From Paramecium sonneborni (Eukaryota; Ciliophora; Oligohymenophorea; Peniculida; Parameciidae): 64,000 nucleotides of DNA. The translations under genes and the position numbers were made by a program. The stretch covers positions 314,598 to 378,597 of the forward strand of contig CAJJDN010000023.1 of NCBI GenBank assembly GCA_905182985.1, in the 5' to 3' direction. Shown piece by piece: positions 47,272 to 60,300 of the stretch; within the stretch, counting starts at the first letter, position 1, and each line of letters opens with the position of its first letter. The notes beneath the pieces are model-generated. The model saw only the letters and a program-made list of their open reading frames with translations, did not search any database and was not told where the DNA came from.

Positions 47272-48593
47272 ATGCATAAGAATCAAATTCAAAATACTAG
47301 TACTCGTAAACCTTCTAATAGTTATTTAAAAACAGAGTTCAGTTGTTCATCTTAGATTAAAGATTTAAGATATACAACTGACCCTTCACCTAATAGAGGA
47401 AATAAAGAAAATATTGTTAAACCATCTTATCTAAAAGCTACACTCTAAAATCATTTAATCAAATAAGATAGAAATATCACTCCAAATGTTGCCAAAGGCA
47501 GTGTTATAAGCTTGTTTCTTAAATAAAAATAAGAAGAACAATAAACTGAAATTAAATTGAATTTTTGCTAAATGCACAAAAAGAAATTGAAATATGAAAT
47601 CAATTATTAATAAATGTGTAGTAGATGTGCTATTGATTATGCTATTCAATCTGGAGTGCCAATTAGATATCATGATTTAGACAGAAAAATGCTCACTTTT
47701 GGATAAGATGATGAACATGAAGAATTTCAAACTTTTACTTAAAATACCTCAAAAGAACTTCAATATATTACTAACATACAGAGTTAATCTGATGGAATCA
47801 TTAAAAAAAAAGAGTTAAAAGATTTTATTGTCAAGGTTGGAGATGTTATCAGTTAAAATATGTAATTTCTAAAAGTAATTCAACAATAATCTCTGAATCC
47901 TGAAAATCCAAAACAATAAGTAAATAAAATTTTAGATGAATTATAAATTATGAGTAAGGCTCTTCTTAATGATTTATTTGATAAATAATAATCTAAAAGT
48001 CAAGGTTCTTTGAGTATTTCTAATGATCTTCCTCAATAGATCAATCTTAATAGCTTTAAATCAATTGTTACCTAATAGATAAATGATCTCTAAAATATCA
48101 AAAAAGATATTATGGAGAATGTTGATAATATAATTACTTAAATGGATGTAGCTCCTTTCAAAATTATAATAAATAAATATAGTGAAAAATTAAAAGCCTT
48201 TGAAATCACTTTATTTGAAATTTAAGAATAATGTAACTTTTTTAACTTAAAAAAGATAAATAACTGCCACAATAAGTAGAAAATAATACTTTTTTAAAAA
48301 AGATGAGAGATTTAAATTTTTAAAAGAAATTATCGAAACTATTTAATGAATTATTAGAAAATTCAACATAAAAAACAAACTAATTATCTGATTAAGGTAA
48401 TTAATAATTTAAATAATATTAGTTAACAACAATACAAAATTTATTTAATTATTGTAAAAAGTAAATAGCAATTAGAATACGAATACAATATTTTATTCAT
48501 CTATTTTAAAAGTACTTAAATTATTTAAATTAGGATATAAATTCTGATGAAAAACCTAAGTTAACAAAAACTAAATATAAACCTTCGGAGTGA
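47272..48593 (+). CDS. B-box-like zinc-binding coiled-coil protein
   Basis: 432 residues; one 23-nt intron at 48233-48255 extends the frame from an early stop to 48593. N-terminal ~95 residues are Ser/Asn/Lys-rich. Around residues 100-135 lies a C-Q-M-H ... M-C-S-R-C-A pattern (FCQMHKKKLKYEINYQQMCS) typical of the abbreviated B-box seen in many ciliate proteins, followed by a predicted coiled coil to the end. B-boxes bind zinc and mediate protein contacts. Specific role unknown. Confidence 0.65.
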
Positions 48594-49316
48594 TGAGCTT
48601 TTTTATAGAAACTAATATAAACAATTCAAAAATTTATAATTGAATTATAAGCATTGATTCCAAAGATTTTATTTTATTTTAAAGAGAAATATTGATCTTC
48701 CATATTCCAACATCTCCATTTCTAATCTCCATTTCTAAATCAACCCTAAATGAATAAATTATTAGATTACTGTTTATATTATTTTTTGGACTCAATTTTA
48801 CATTTACTTAAAATATAGAATTTCTATTAATTGATTTTAAAATAATTGGATTTTAAGATTACTTCTTTTTCTTTATTTAATGTACGTTATAAGTATAATT
48901 TATTTAGCTTATTCTTAATCAATTACAATATTTAAGACAATTTTTAAGATATTCAAAGTTTTTATTGGAATATAATCGAAGTTCTCAAAATGGGAGAGAG
49001 TTTAAACATGATTTTTATTCAATCATGGGAATCTTCTTATAACGGAATATTCTTTTTATTTTAAAATTTTAATATTTGATAAGTTCATTTTAGAAAATAT
49101 TATTCAATAGCTAGATCTGCGTTTATGATATCTTTATGAACACTTTTCAAACATCCTAAGATCTCACAATACTATTTTAATTAAAATATATTACATTTGT
49201 TTTTTAAGCTTAGGTGCTTGGGAATTTCATTCCTATTAAATTTATAATTTTTATTTAGTTTTTTATTTTATCAAAAATTTATGAAAAATTTTTATCACCT
49301 TGATATAATTTATATT
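48594..49316. other. Intergenic between convergent genes
   Basis: About 720 bp between convergent gene ends. A near-direct repeat of ATCTCCATTTCTAA occurs twice near 48711-48737. No ORF of note. Confidence 0.5.
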
Positions 49317-52300
49317 TCAACAAAACTTTAGTGTAAATATTTTTAAGTTCGTTAAAATTGCATGACTATTGAAAAATACAAAAAAAATCAATAGCTTATT
49401 CTTGTAAACCTGAAATCCAATCTTTTTCGTCAAAACTTTAATTAATAGAACTTTATATATTTGAATCTTATTCTTTATTATTATTTTTGAAACTTCTGCA
49501 GTGATTTCTACCATCAAATTAAGTTATTCCTACATTTGGTATTAAACTTTGGTCCCAAATAGCTACAAATTTTTATTTATCATCAAATTCATCTTATGGA
49601 AACTTTTCTCCTAACATATGAACAGAAAATACGATAACATTTTTATAAAGCTTTTTCAATTTTTCTTAATTTTCTTAACTTGTATTCTAAAATACACAGA
49701 TTCCATCTTCTATCAAATAATTCTTTTTAAATATCATGATATGATTATCTTTTACAACTTGACAATTTTTCTCATTCTCACCTTAAACATTAATAAAAAC
49801 TTCATCAGGATTCAATAATTTATCATACACACCCATTAAATAAGCGCCCTTTTTAACAGGTAACAAAAATTCCTATTTTCTCTCGTATTTTTTTAAAACT
49901 TTTTAATAAAAAGGATCATAATTAGGATCATTTTAATTAATAAATTTTTATTGTTTTAATTTTTAATATTATTTCTAAAATTTTTCGAATATTTATCCTC
50001 CTGGATTATCAAGATTTATAATGTTTAAAATCTAAAATAACCTCAATACACAAGGTTTAAAATCAGGTATTCCCAATATCTATATTTCATCAAGTTTCTT
50101 TTTTTCTACCCATATTTTTTTATTTAATAATTCCAGTTATTCATTAGCTGGAGAATGCTTTTAGATCATATTTTCATACAATCTTATTAACCCATGTTTA
50201 TTTTAATTAGCCATATTTGTTATAATTCCTTTAAAATTTTGATAACGTATTATAAAACAACAAAAATCTGTATTTTATCCTTCAAATGCTATTTCATTTA
50301 TCAGTTTTATTACATCACTTGAGGCTTTTCCTTAAGGCATCAATATTTTATAATTGAAATTGTTTTATGAATTCCTTTTTCTATTCATTTATTTAGTATC
50401 TGCTTTTATATAAAGTAGTTATCCTTATGGTAAGTAATTTTTCTAAAAATCTTACTCAAATCTTATCTCTAATAATTTATCTTATATTTAACTTAATGAA
50501 ACTGATGAATAAATTGAATTTAAATGCTCATTAAATATTTTTTAAATCTAAGAACATTTTACTATTCTTTAGTTATTTTTATATGATTTCATTAATTATT
50601 AAAACATATATTGATATGTAGTTTAGAAATAAATTTAATTTATAGCATAGAATTCTCCTTTTCTAAGAGCTCTACTATCATAAGCAAAAAAAGTATAATT
50701 TCTATCAAGAATCTTAATATTTTCTTTAAATAACTCTCGAAAATAGCCTGAAAATAAAATCTATTTTTATTTCTATTTATCAAACTATTTTTATCTTAAA
50801 ATTTCAAAGTTTTCATCTCTCACCCTAATTTTGATTATTTCTTCTTGAAGACTGTTTTATTTGTATTATGCTTTACCTTTAACCTACTTTTTGGAACAAA
50901 TCTCTAAATCTTATAATGGAAGTATTTCATATAATGAATAATTAGGAAGTATGCCAGAAGGTGTAAAATCTGCTAAAAGAATTTCATCTAACTTATCATC
51001 ATTATGTCTTTATGCATTAGTTTTAACACTAATAATAAGAATAAATTTTTACATATCTAAAAACTTATCGATTTAGAAAGTGTCTTTATCTTTTTTTTCT
51101 TATTTCCTCTATTTTAATAATTTTATTTAATATGCAATAGTTAATGGAGAAAACTCTTTTACTTAATCTATGAAATTTTAAAAATTTTAATTAGGTTAAA
51201 TGATTTTGAATCGACCATAAGCAGCTGATAATAACATCCAATTTAAACAAAGTTTAACTTAGAAAATATACTCAATTTATTAAAATTCTGAAATTCTTTT
51301 TTATTAAATATGTTAATCTGCCACAAACTTTTCTAAATATCCTTGATTTTCTATTTCCTGACAAAAATTATAAAAGTTTTCATTTGTGGTTTAATTATGA
51401 TTTACTGTGAATTTTAAATAAGATTATTATCTTATTATTCCTTATTATACAATATTAAAGATATCATTTTACAAAAAGTTTTAACATCTCCAATATTTGA
51501 TATCCCTTTAATTTTAGTATTTATCAAAATCATAATTTTCTTAAATATAACATCTAGGTGTTTCAACTATTTTAACATAAAAATGAATTTGAGTTCCATC
51601 TTTTGATATGTCAACAATAATACCTCCATTAGAGTAAGTTTTATTGTATTCTATTTCTTTAACATTCCCATCTTTTCTGGTTTAAAATTAAATTAAACAA
51701 TTTATTCTTCTAGATGTATCAATTTGTAAACTAAAATAGACACTTACTTGAGTATTCTAAAGTTCTAAATTAATATCTTATAATAATATAGAATTCTCTT
51801 AGTAATATTTAACAACTTATAATGTTGACCAATATTAATAAAATTTTTTATTATTTAAAATTCCAAAAGAGCATTCTGTTCCTGGAATAGATACATAATT
51901 TTCTTTTGAAATTTGTATATCTTTTTTCCATGATGATCCTTTAAAAGTACATTATTTTCCAAAGAGAGTTATCTGTTTTTAGTTTTTTTCATCTTCATAA
52001 TATTTGAGTTTTTATATATCTTATCCATAAAAATATACATAACATTATGTACTTGCCTGTGACATTTATTAATTAGATTAAGTTCTTATAGTTGGATGCC
52101 ATTTTGGAACACCAAATAACTCTTCTTAAGTTTTAATAAGAATGTCATCAATCATTTCACAATAATCTAATTATTTACCTAGAATGAATTTAGATTCATT
52201 TAATAGTTTAGGTTCAATTTTTTAGATTAATTGAAATAAGGAATTTTCTGAGATAGAAGATTATATTTTTGAGTTCCAAAATTGAGACCTCTTTATTTAA

Positions 52301-52455
52301 TTTTCTACATTATCATCTTTAATGTCTGGTTTAAACTTAATACAATAAATGTTCAAATTAATATCATTTTTCTATAACCACTTTTTGAATTCCAAATATA
52401 TTTCTTTTGCGCTTTTTTTTGGAGGCTGCGATATTATTTTAATTTCAGTCTACAT
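49317..52455 (-). CDS. Cellular RNA-dependent RNA polymerase homologue with degraded catalytic motif (RDR3-like)
   Basis: About 1,030-1,045 residues, start Met 52455. Eukaryotic RDR landmarks near the C-terminal half include FFAYDSRALRKGEFYAI, NPGGQIFEKFQ and KKGAYLMGVYDKLLNPDEVF (the RDR GV-D-E...L...VF block), then NVIVFS and the end block FVAIWDQSLIPNV, matching the F-V-x-W-D-x-x-L-I-P that follows the catalytic loop. In active RDRs this loop is D-L-D-G-D; here the aligned bases (49575-49593, minus) read D-E-F-D-D-K, and the upstream K-N-P-C-x-H-P-G-D block is not preserved. Paramecium RDR3 is known as an RdRP homologue thought non-catalytic but needed for siRNA pathways; this looks similar. 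Some introns were not fixed. Confidence 0.78.
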
Positions 52456-52762
52456 TATTATTATAATTAATATTATTGTTAAATTAGCATGAATTAATAT
52501 TCATAATTAGTTTGTGGAATCTTCTAAATGTTCAATAAAAAGTTCTCTCCTTGTTGTTGTTCTTCTTCTTTTCTTTAAGTTCCTCCCTGAGACTAGTCTG
52601 ATAATTAAAAAAAATGATCCTTTTCCTTCTCTACAGAAAAAATCAATTTAGGTCTGATTTTTTTATTTAGCATTTATTAGGTGTATTCCCATCTTTATAC
52701 ATTTCAGGTACTTTCTAATTATTTAAATTAAATAATTTCAATATATGTAACTTAATTAATAA
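52456..52762. other. Short intergenic region
   Basis: About 300 bp upstream of the RDR homologue. A 34-codon plus ORF with a Cys-Cys-Cys-Ser-Ser-Ser run (near 52550) is probably chance. Confidence 0.4.
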
Positions 52763-53658
52763 TCATAATTTTTTCGATTTGATTAATTCAATGTACTTAA
52801 TTACTACTTATAAAATAATGGAAAAAGTATTTTATTTCTAACTTAATACTCTCTTTCTAAATTAATATCGAAAGTAATTAATATTAGCAATTCCAAAATT
52901 ATTAGAATTATTAATAACTTTACCAATTTCTTACTAATCATGAGAGATTATCAAATCTATTAAATTATCAGTAATATCATTGGATATTTCTTATCCAACA
53001 TCAGAAATCAAAATAAACTGAGCCACTTCTTATCCTTTTAAAGTAGCTAGGCTTAATCTTGAGATTCAGAATGATCTAAATTTTCAACTTATAAATCATT
53101 TTATAGAAGTTATGGCACATTATTAGTAATCATTATAATTCCTAAAGAAGAAGATCTTGGATCTAAGTAACTATGTTTCTAAAATAATCTACATTAGATA
53201 GATTATTATCCAGATCAATAATAGATTCTCCTTTCAGATTGTTTAGAATAAATTTGAAACCTTAAATATTAAAAAAAGATAGACTACATATACTTAGAAG
53301 ATATGAAAGTAATTTTCATAGTCTGTAATTTAAATTTTTTTCTGATTAAGAATTTTTTGTTATGGTTAACTATAGAACTTTAAAAATCTCTATCAATATC
53401 TAAACTTATCTCATCATAAGAATATTACCATATACTTTTCTTTTGATTAATAAAAATAATATCTTACATTTATGGTCTATGTAAGATAGCTTCAAAAATG
53501 ACTCTTCGATTTGTACTGAGTAAAAATTTGGTTGGAGCTTATTATATTTGACAAATTTCATTAATTGTAATTAACTGTAAAATTTCAAAAGCTTCTTTTC
53601 CTTTTATAGAAATAATGGAGCTGTTTTCAATAAGTAAAATGATTTATTTTTTTAACAT
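52763..53658 (-). CDS. Unknown protein with unresolved middle introns
   Basis: Starts MLKKQIILLIENSSIIS at 53658 and is open for about 145 codons (KEAFEILQLITINEICQ, FLLSTNRRVIFEAILHRP). The C-terminal part, VAQFILISDVGQEISNDI through FRKRVLSQKQNTF to TGA at 52763, is clearly coding. Between 53215 and 53000 at least two introns must be placed and I could not settle them. It may be a single gene of about 280 residues. No family recognised. Divergent from the next gene, 89 bp apart. Confidence 0.5.
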
Positions 53659-53747
53659 TAAATTTCAAATATAAAGAAAACAGTTGAATTGTGTAAGATT
53701 AAGGGATAAACATAAAGATTATTCTTGTTGATTTTATATATAATTTA

Positions 53748-54370
53748 ATGAATATTTGGAATAAAAATGAAATCATAACTCCAGTTTCAGAGTATTAATT
53801 AATGAAAGTATTTTGTTGTTTCTATAAATAAGTCATACTAGAAACATCTTCATTAGATTATTAAAATCAAGGCAACTCCAATTTAAGTTGATTAACCATA
53901 CATGCAAAAGAAATAAGTGTGTAACTCAAAGAAAATAAAAGAAGACACTACCATAAAGAAAGCCCTTGTAACACGTATTCTAGAAATCAATCATTGTCCT
54001 TCCTATTATGGAAAATTAGACACATCTGATGTCCCACGTCCATCGAATTTAGGATAGAAAATTATTGACATGAAGAGATTAATTTAAGATAATGAAGTAT
54101 ATTAGTAAGAAGACAGATTAGTCCATTGAAAGACGATTAAGATAAACTAGTTCAGTCATATCCTTTGATAAAATTAAAAAAGAATACAAATAAAGCAAGA
54201 AATATCTAAAGAACATCACTTAGAATTCAAGAAGAATATACAATTGCTTTTTACCACAACATTTCCGCTCAGAAACACCTGCTCAATCAAGAACTGTTGA
54301 TATAAGCATCAAAAAGCATAATTAAAGTATATTATACATAATTTATACAGCACCATTACCTAAAATCTGA
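53748..54370 (+). CDS. Small basic protein of unknown function
   Basis: 190 residues; two 25-nt introns (gt at 53810, and near 54089). Lys/Arg/Ser/Gln-rich throughout with short motifs HCPSYYGKLDTSDVPRPSN and FLPQHFRSETPAQS. Likely disordered; possibly cytoskeletal or nucleic-acid bound, but this is only from composition. Ends 24 bp before the convergent giant membrane-protein gene. Confidence 0.55.
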
Positions 54371-54394
54371 TGCATATTATAAGTATTAGCTAAC

Positions 54395-57300
54395 TCATAT
54401 TCTCTTTTTTGTCAATTACATAATGCTATTTTATTTTTCTAAGGGGTAAACTTTTTATATTTAATTTGCTTTAACTTTTGAAGCATTTAAATTATTTAAT
54501 TACTATAGTTCCTCTTGGTTTATATCAATAACAGATAATCTTGAATTAGCTTTAGAATCTATTCTAGAATCGATATCTTTCTCTTCATTGTATGCATGCT
54601 GGTATCTTGGTTCAAATAATGGTATACTCTTATCCTACCTTCTTTTAATAATTCTCTTATGAGTTTAATAACGGAGCTAAGACCAGAGCATTTTAATTTT
54701 TGATTTTAATTCTCCTCTATTGATAAGAAGTTTACGAATCCAATTATATTTTTATAAATTCGGATATTTCTAATTGATTTTATCTCTTAATTTGTCAATG
54801 TGGCTTTCAAATTTATCAATGTAACCACGAAGAACTTCATAAAGTAGTATAAATATGAACTGTAAATTTAGAATACCAATAATGGAAAACATAATAAATT
54901 ACAAGTATTCCATGTTTTCACTCTAAGAAGCCTTTATCAGAACTCCTAAACAGAGAGATAAAACACATACTGCGGAAGACATTTGATCAATATAATTAAG
55001 TCTTTTACTCTAGTAAGGTTGAAATTCATAAGAAAGAATCCCATAAATAAATACTATTATAAATACCATAAGACCTTTGATAATAACAGTATCTTCGTAA
55101 TAAGTAAGAGCCATTAAAACAAATTATTTTTCAAAGATTTTAACGAATTCCCATAAATAAGCATGTTATGTATATTCATTGTAAAAGTAACCATATTTTC
55201 TACGAGTTTCGATTTTCATTAAAGTTCCTCTGTTTCTTCTGATTAAATGCATAAAGACATATGGAAATATACCACCCCAACAAAATATGTTAGGGCCTGC
55301 GAATATTACCATCCAAAAATAATGTAAATTACTTTCATAAAGATATTATACATCAGATTATACAAATTCTACACCACCTAGTGTTCTTGAAGATAATAAT
55401 GCAATAAAACCTCCTATGAATGTTGGTTATAGATAAATAAACATATAGATGAAAGTTGTATATACTACATTCATTCTTGCAGGTAATACTGTTATTAAAA
55501 TTCCAAATAAATATCCAAAAAAAAAGATTAATAAATAAATTAGAGGCATCATTAAACCCCAAATCATTCTGAAATATAAAATCTCAGTAAATGCAATCTC
55601 TATTAAAAAACAATCTAAAGAATAAGCCATAGATTGAGTTGGATTAGCAACTATATCAACAGAAGATATTAAATCAGTAGGAATTGATATTCTAAATGTT
55701 CCCAAAGAGCTGATGATCTAAAAATAGTTTATCATTATTTTTAGTAATATTGATAAATTTGCTTAAGTTGTATTTACTCTTACTCCTATCGATTGCAAAA
55801 CTTATTCTTTAATAAAATTTTCTATCATTTAATAATTCCCTCTTACAGACAAAACCATTTATACTAAAGTGAATAAACATATTGCTGCTATAGTTAGAGA
55901 ATTGTTAGATTATGTCTCTGAACATTATCCACATTTGTATTTTGTACTAACGCTAAATTATTCTCCTCTAATTCCATATATATCACAAGATTCACACAAT
56001 GCTCCCATGTGTCCTGTATAACATGAAGGATTTCCTGGAATCCATCCTCCATTACAATTTTCTTACAAATTATAACAATACTCTACTTTATTATTATCAT
56101 ATCTCCAATATCCAGAATATAACTTTATTCTAATTGGAGTCACCTCCTACATTGATTTAACATCCATATTAGAACATATTAATTGATCTTTTGTTAAAGC
56201 ATATTAACCTTTACCGCATACTTAACATTTTTATTATGTATATGCTTCTCCTAATTAGCATGGCAATGTCTTAAGATTTACATATAATGCATAATTTGTA
56301 TCATAATATTAATAAGGATAAGGATCTATAGGCAATTTGATCGTAGAACATTAAAATTTTAATTACAGATAATATTATTCTGGTAAGTAAGGATCAAATA
56401 TAATAATTAAGTCATCTAGATTGAAGGATTCATTACCAAATGAAATAAGTGAAGGCAATGTATAATTACTAAGGAATTTAGTAGTTTTATCAAAGTTTTA
56501 AGAATCTAACATTCTAGCAGTAATATTACAAGTATCAGTAATTGAGGCTGTTAAGACAGGATTAAAATTTCTATCTAAATTAATAATTCTGAAAATCCAA
56601 TCATATGGGACTAACTCTTAAGTTGGATGATAGTAAAATTTGTATGTTGATATACTTTGACCAGAAGGTAAATTTAAAATCATTTAGACTGCATCAATAT
56701 TAATATCAAATATAGAAATTGGTAGAATAATTCCTTAAATCATTGAGATACTCAAATGTTATGGTATTTCTTCTATTAAACTCCTACCTGAATTACCTGA
56801 AATTTAGACATCATAATTAGGCAAACTCTATCCATTCATATAGATTCCACCAGCAATATCTGCTGTGTTTCCTTAAATTACTACATCTTATAAATAAATC
56901 TATTATCCTTATTACTAGAATAAGATGGCTCCACCAATACTAATAGCTTAGTTGTCATAAAATGATGTATTTATAAGATATAGAGATACATTTTTTACAC
57001 TCAAACCAGCTCCTAAATTAGCTTTATTATTAATAAATATGCTATTTAAAATTATAATTGTATAAATGCTTTTGTTATTTAAAGAGTCTAAAGATGAACC
57101 TTATAAATTAATGCATCCATATTAATCTATTTAATTATTGAGACAATTAATTTCATTAAATTAAATGCTTTTATTAGCTCTACCATTAATGCCTTTGACG
57201 TAAAATAAACCATAATAACAATTATTACAAACTATTGATTAAATGAATAGTTTGCTTACATAAAGTGAATGAGATAGAATTTAATTGTCATCAGCTTGAA

Positions 57301-60300
57301 TATTCACTGATGGTAAATAAAACAATGCAGGATATGATTAAATTCCCATCTAAAAAATAAATAATGAGTATAAGTAGATGATTATTGAAATATTTTCATT
57401 TTGAATATAGTAATTATATTATGTCGTATTAAATTTACTGTATTCAATCGGATTTCTTGGTATAAATGTAGTATCAATTTGATACGAAACAGTATCAAGA
57501 TTGACAATGTACTCAAAATTACTTTCTTAAATGCATTATTACCTTTCCATTTCAGTCTCTGATAAGGTTTCATTTTATTCAGGATATTTCTCATTTTAAA
57601 GTTGTTACTCATACCATTAAGGATAAGGTTTAACTTTCTCTATTATCAATCCAGATATTGAAATATGTCCAATTTAAGTATTTAATTCTAAATTGATTAA
57701 TTTAGAAAATCCAATTTAAATGTTGTTAATATGAGTGTCCAAAATATTTAATAAAATGATATTTTGCAATTTCAATATTGTGGTAAATGAAATATTTGTA
57801 AAAATACAATTTATAATTGTGACTGTTGCATAATCAATATAAATTAATTGATTTTAGTCATATATTCTTGCTTCATATTCTATTTATTGTCTAAGTGCTA
57901 TGATATTCATTAAATAATTGTCATAATGGTTATTATATACTGTACAATTATCGAATGTTATTATAGGAACATTAGAAGTTAATGTCTATTACTTAAAATA
58001 AAATACTTAAGACTCCAGCGATTAACACTGATGAAAAATTGAATCTTAAATACTTACATTTATATTTAATTATGAACTTAAGATATAAATACCAGCTCCT
58101 TAATATGCAATTATCTTATCCATATATAAATTTTAGATCTATATTTTAAGTTCTGAGACCTATGTGTTTATGTAGATACCACAACCAGATGAATCATATT
58201 TCAAAGAACAAATCAAATTCTTCATTGTCACATCAGACAATGAAATATTTAAACTATCACTTCCTACTATATACATACCAGCACCATCTAAACCTACTGA
58301 ATTATTAATTGTTAAACTTTAAATTCTTATGTTATCACAATCAAAATGTATATTTGATCCAATAGATTAAATTTCAAAGTAATTTTATATGTTTTTTTAT
58401 TCTACTTTTTCATCTTACGAAAAAAGTTAATGTTATTCCAATATATCAGCATAATATATCTAAATTACATTAGTGTTTTACATATTTATATTTTACATTT
58501 ACACACTATTTGTTATAAATTTTATAATCCCTAAAATAGATTTTGTAGCTCTATTATCAAGAAACTCACAATTACTTATACTCACATTAGCCAAAGGAGA
58601 ATCTATCATTATACAAGTAACTACATCTACATTAACTGAAGGAGGAAGTTGATGTAAATGATTCCCAATAAATGTTAAATCCTCTAAAATTACACTTTAT
58701 CTTTAGGTTGAATCTATTACTAATGATGCCATTTTTATCTATGGATCTCTAACAGCCAAAGTATTGTTATAAAATTTAATATTTTTCAAACTTATTAATT
58801 CATTTGTTAAACCAAAAAAAAATTTAGTCTCATCTAACTCTTTATCATTCTCAGTATTTTTAGTTAAATAATCATAGGATTTAATGTATATCAAAGATGA
58901 ATCAACATTTAATTAATTTTTTATCATTCCATCCTATAAGTAAACTCCTCTATCAAATTCCTCAATATGTAAGCAATATAAATTGAATTCTTTTTCAATA
59001 AAGCAATCTTCTTAAACAGGCATCTATGTATTTTATTCAGATGAATCACATTAAAATTGATTAATCTATACCCAACTTATTTATTAAATTTCTATTCCTC
59101 TTACTTTTAAGAGATTTTTTATTATTAAATTATTTATTACAACAGATCCTACTTTTAATATTTATATAAATGAAGTACCATCAATTGAAGTTTAAATTTA
59201 ATTAATATATAAAGAATCTATTTTTATGTTCATTACTTGATATTTTTGATTAAAAGGAGATTTTAGATATATTAAAGATCGATAACAAGTGTTGTTTATA
59301 ATTTGAATTTATGAAAAGTTAGACAAAGTTAAAGTATATAATTAATTTTCATCTATTTCATCACTAGTTCCAAGCAAGGTAGCTCCTTTCCCAAATAAAT
59401 TGTTTAAAATTAAAGCATCTTTAAAATTAAAATGATTAGATATAATCAATTCAGATTCATAGATTAAATTATCTTTAAATATAAATTTATTCATAACGAA
59501 TTTCTCACTATTTGAAGTCTTAAAAATAAATGAATTATTAAATGTATTATTAATTATTTAAAGATTATTTATAGTTGTAGAACCAATTAATTCATCATTA
59601 GGTTCTAAATCACCAATAAAAAAGAACTCAAAAAACATTGAGTTTTTTATCAAAATATTTTCCATATTTATATAAGTTTAAGGATACATTTCAATTAAAT
59701 GAAGTTAACTTAATTTTAATTAATTAAGGATAACATTTTTCATTTTTATTTATTTGGTTGGAGAAAAAGAAATTAAATCATCAAAACCTGTAAAATTATC
59801 AAAAGTTACCTCATCCATTTAAAGTTCATCTAAATATTCAAATAGAATTTAAACTGATGTGCCTGAAGATTTCTAAAATTAAATATTTTAAAGATATAAT
59901 ATTGAACATAAGTCTAATTTGAAAATGAATTTAGATTCTTATGTATATATATTAATATTTTGGAGAACAATCTTAGGATAATTAAATAGAGTAAAATTTC
60001 CATTAATATATAAATTTAAAGGTAGTTAGGAGTCACTCATAATGGTGAATGTGAAATCTGTTAATGAGAAAACATTCTAGTGAAATTAAGTTAGGATTGT
60101 AGTAGATTTTGAGAAAATACATTTATTTTAACTATCTCCTTTAATTTTTAAATTAAGATTAAGGATTTCAAGTGGTAAAGTATTTAAAGTTTCATAAAAT
60201 ACTAATGTTTCTAAATTAGAAAACTTTATAGTGGCAACATCTTCACTCTTTGTTGTATAGAATGTAGTAAGATCATAATAATATTTAGCATTTGATCTAG

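Noticed and set aside
52490..52590. Short plus ORF with CCCSSS
   Set aside because: Only 34 codons and the spacer is the upstream region of the RDR homologue; likely chance.
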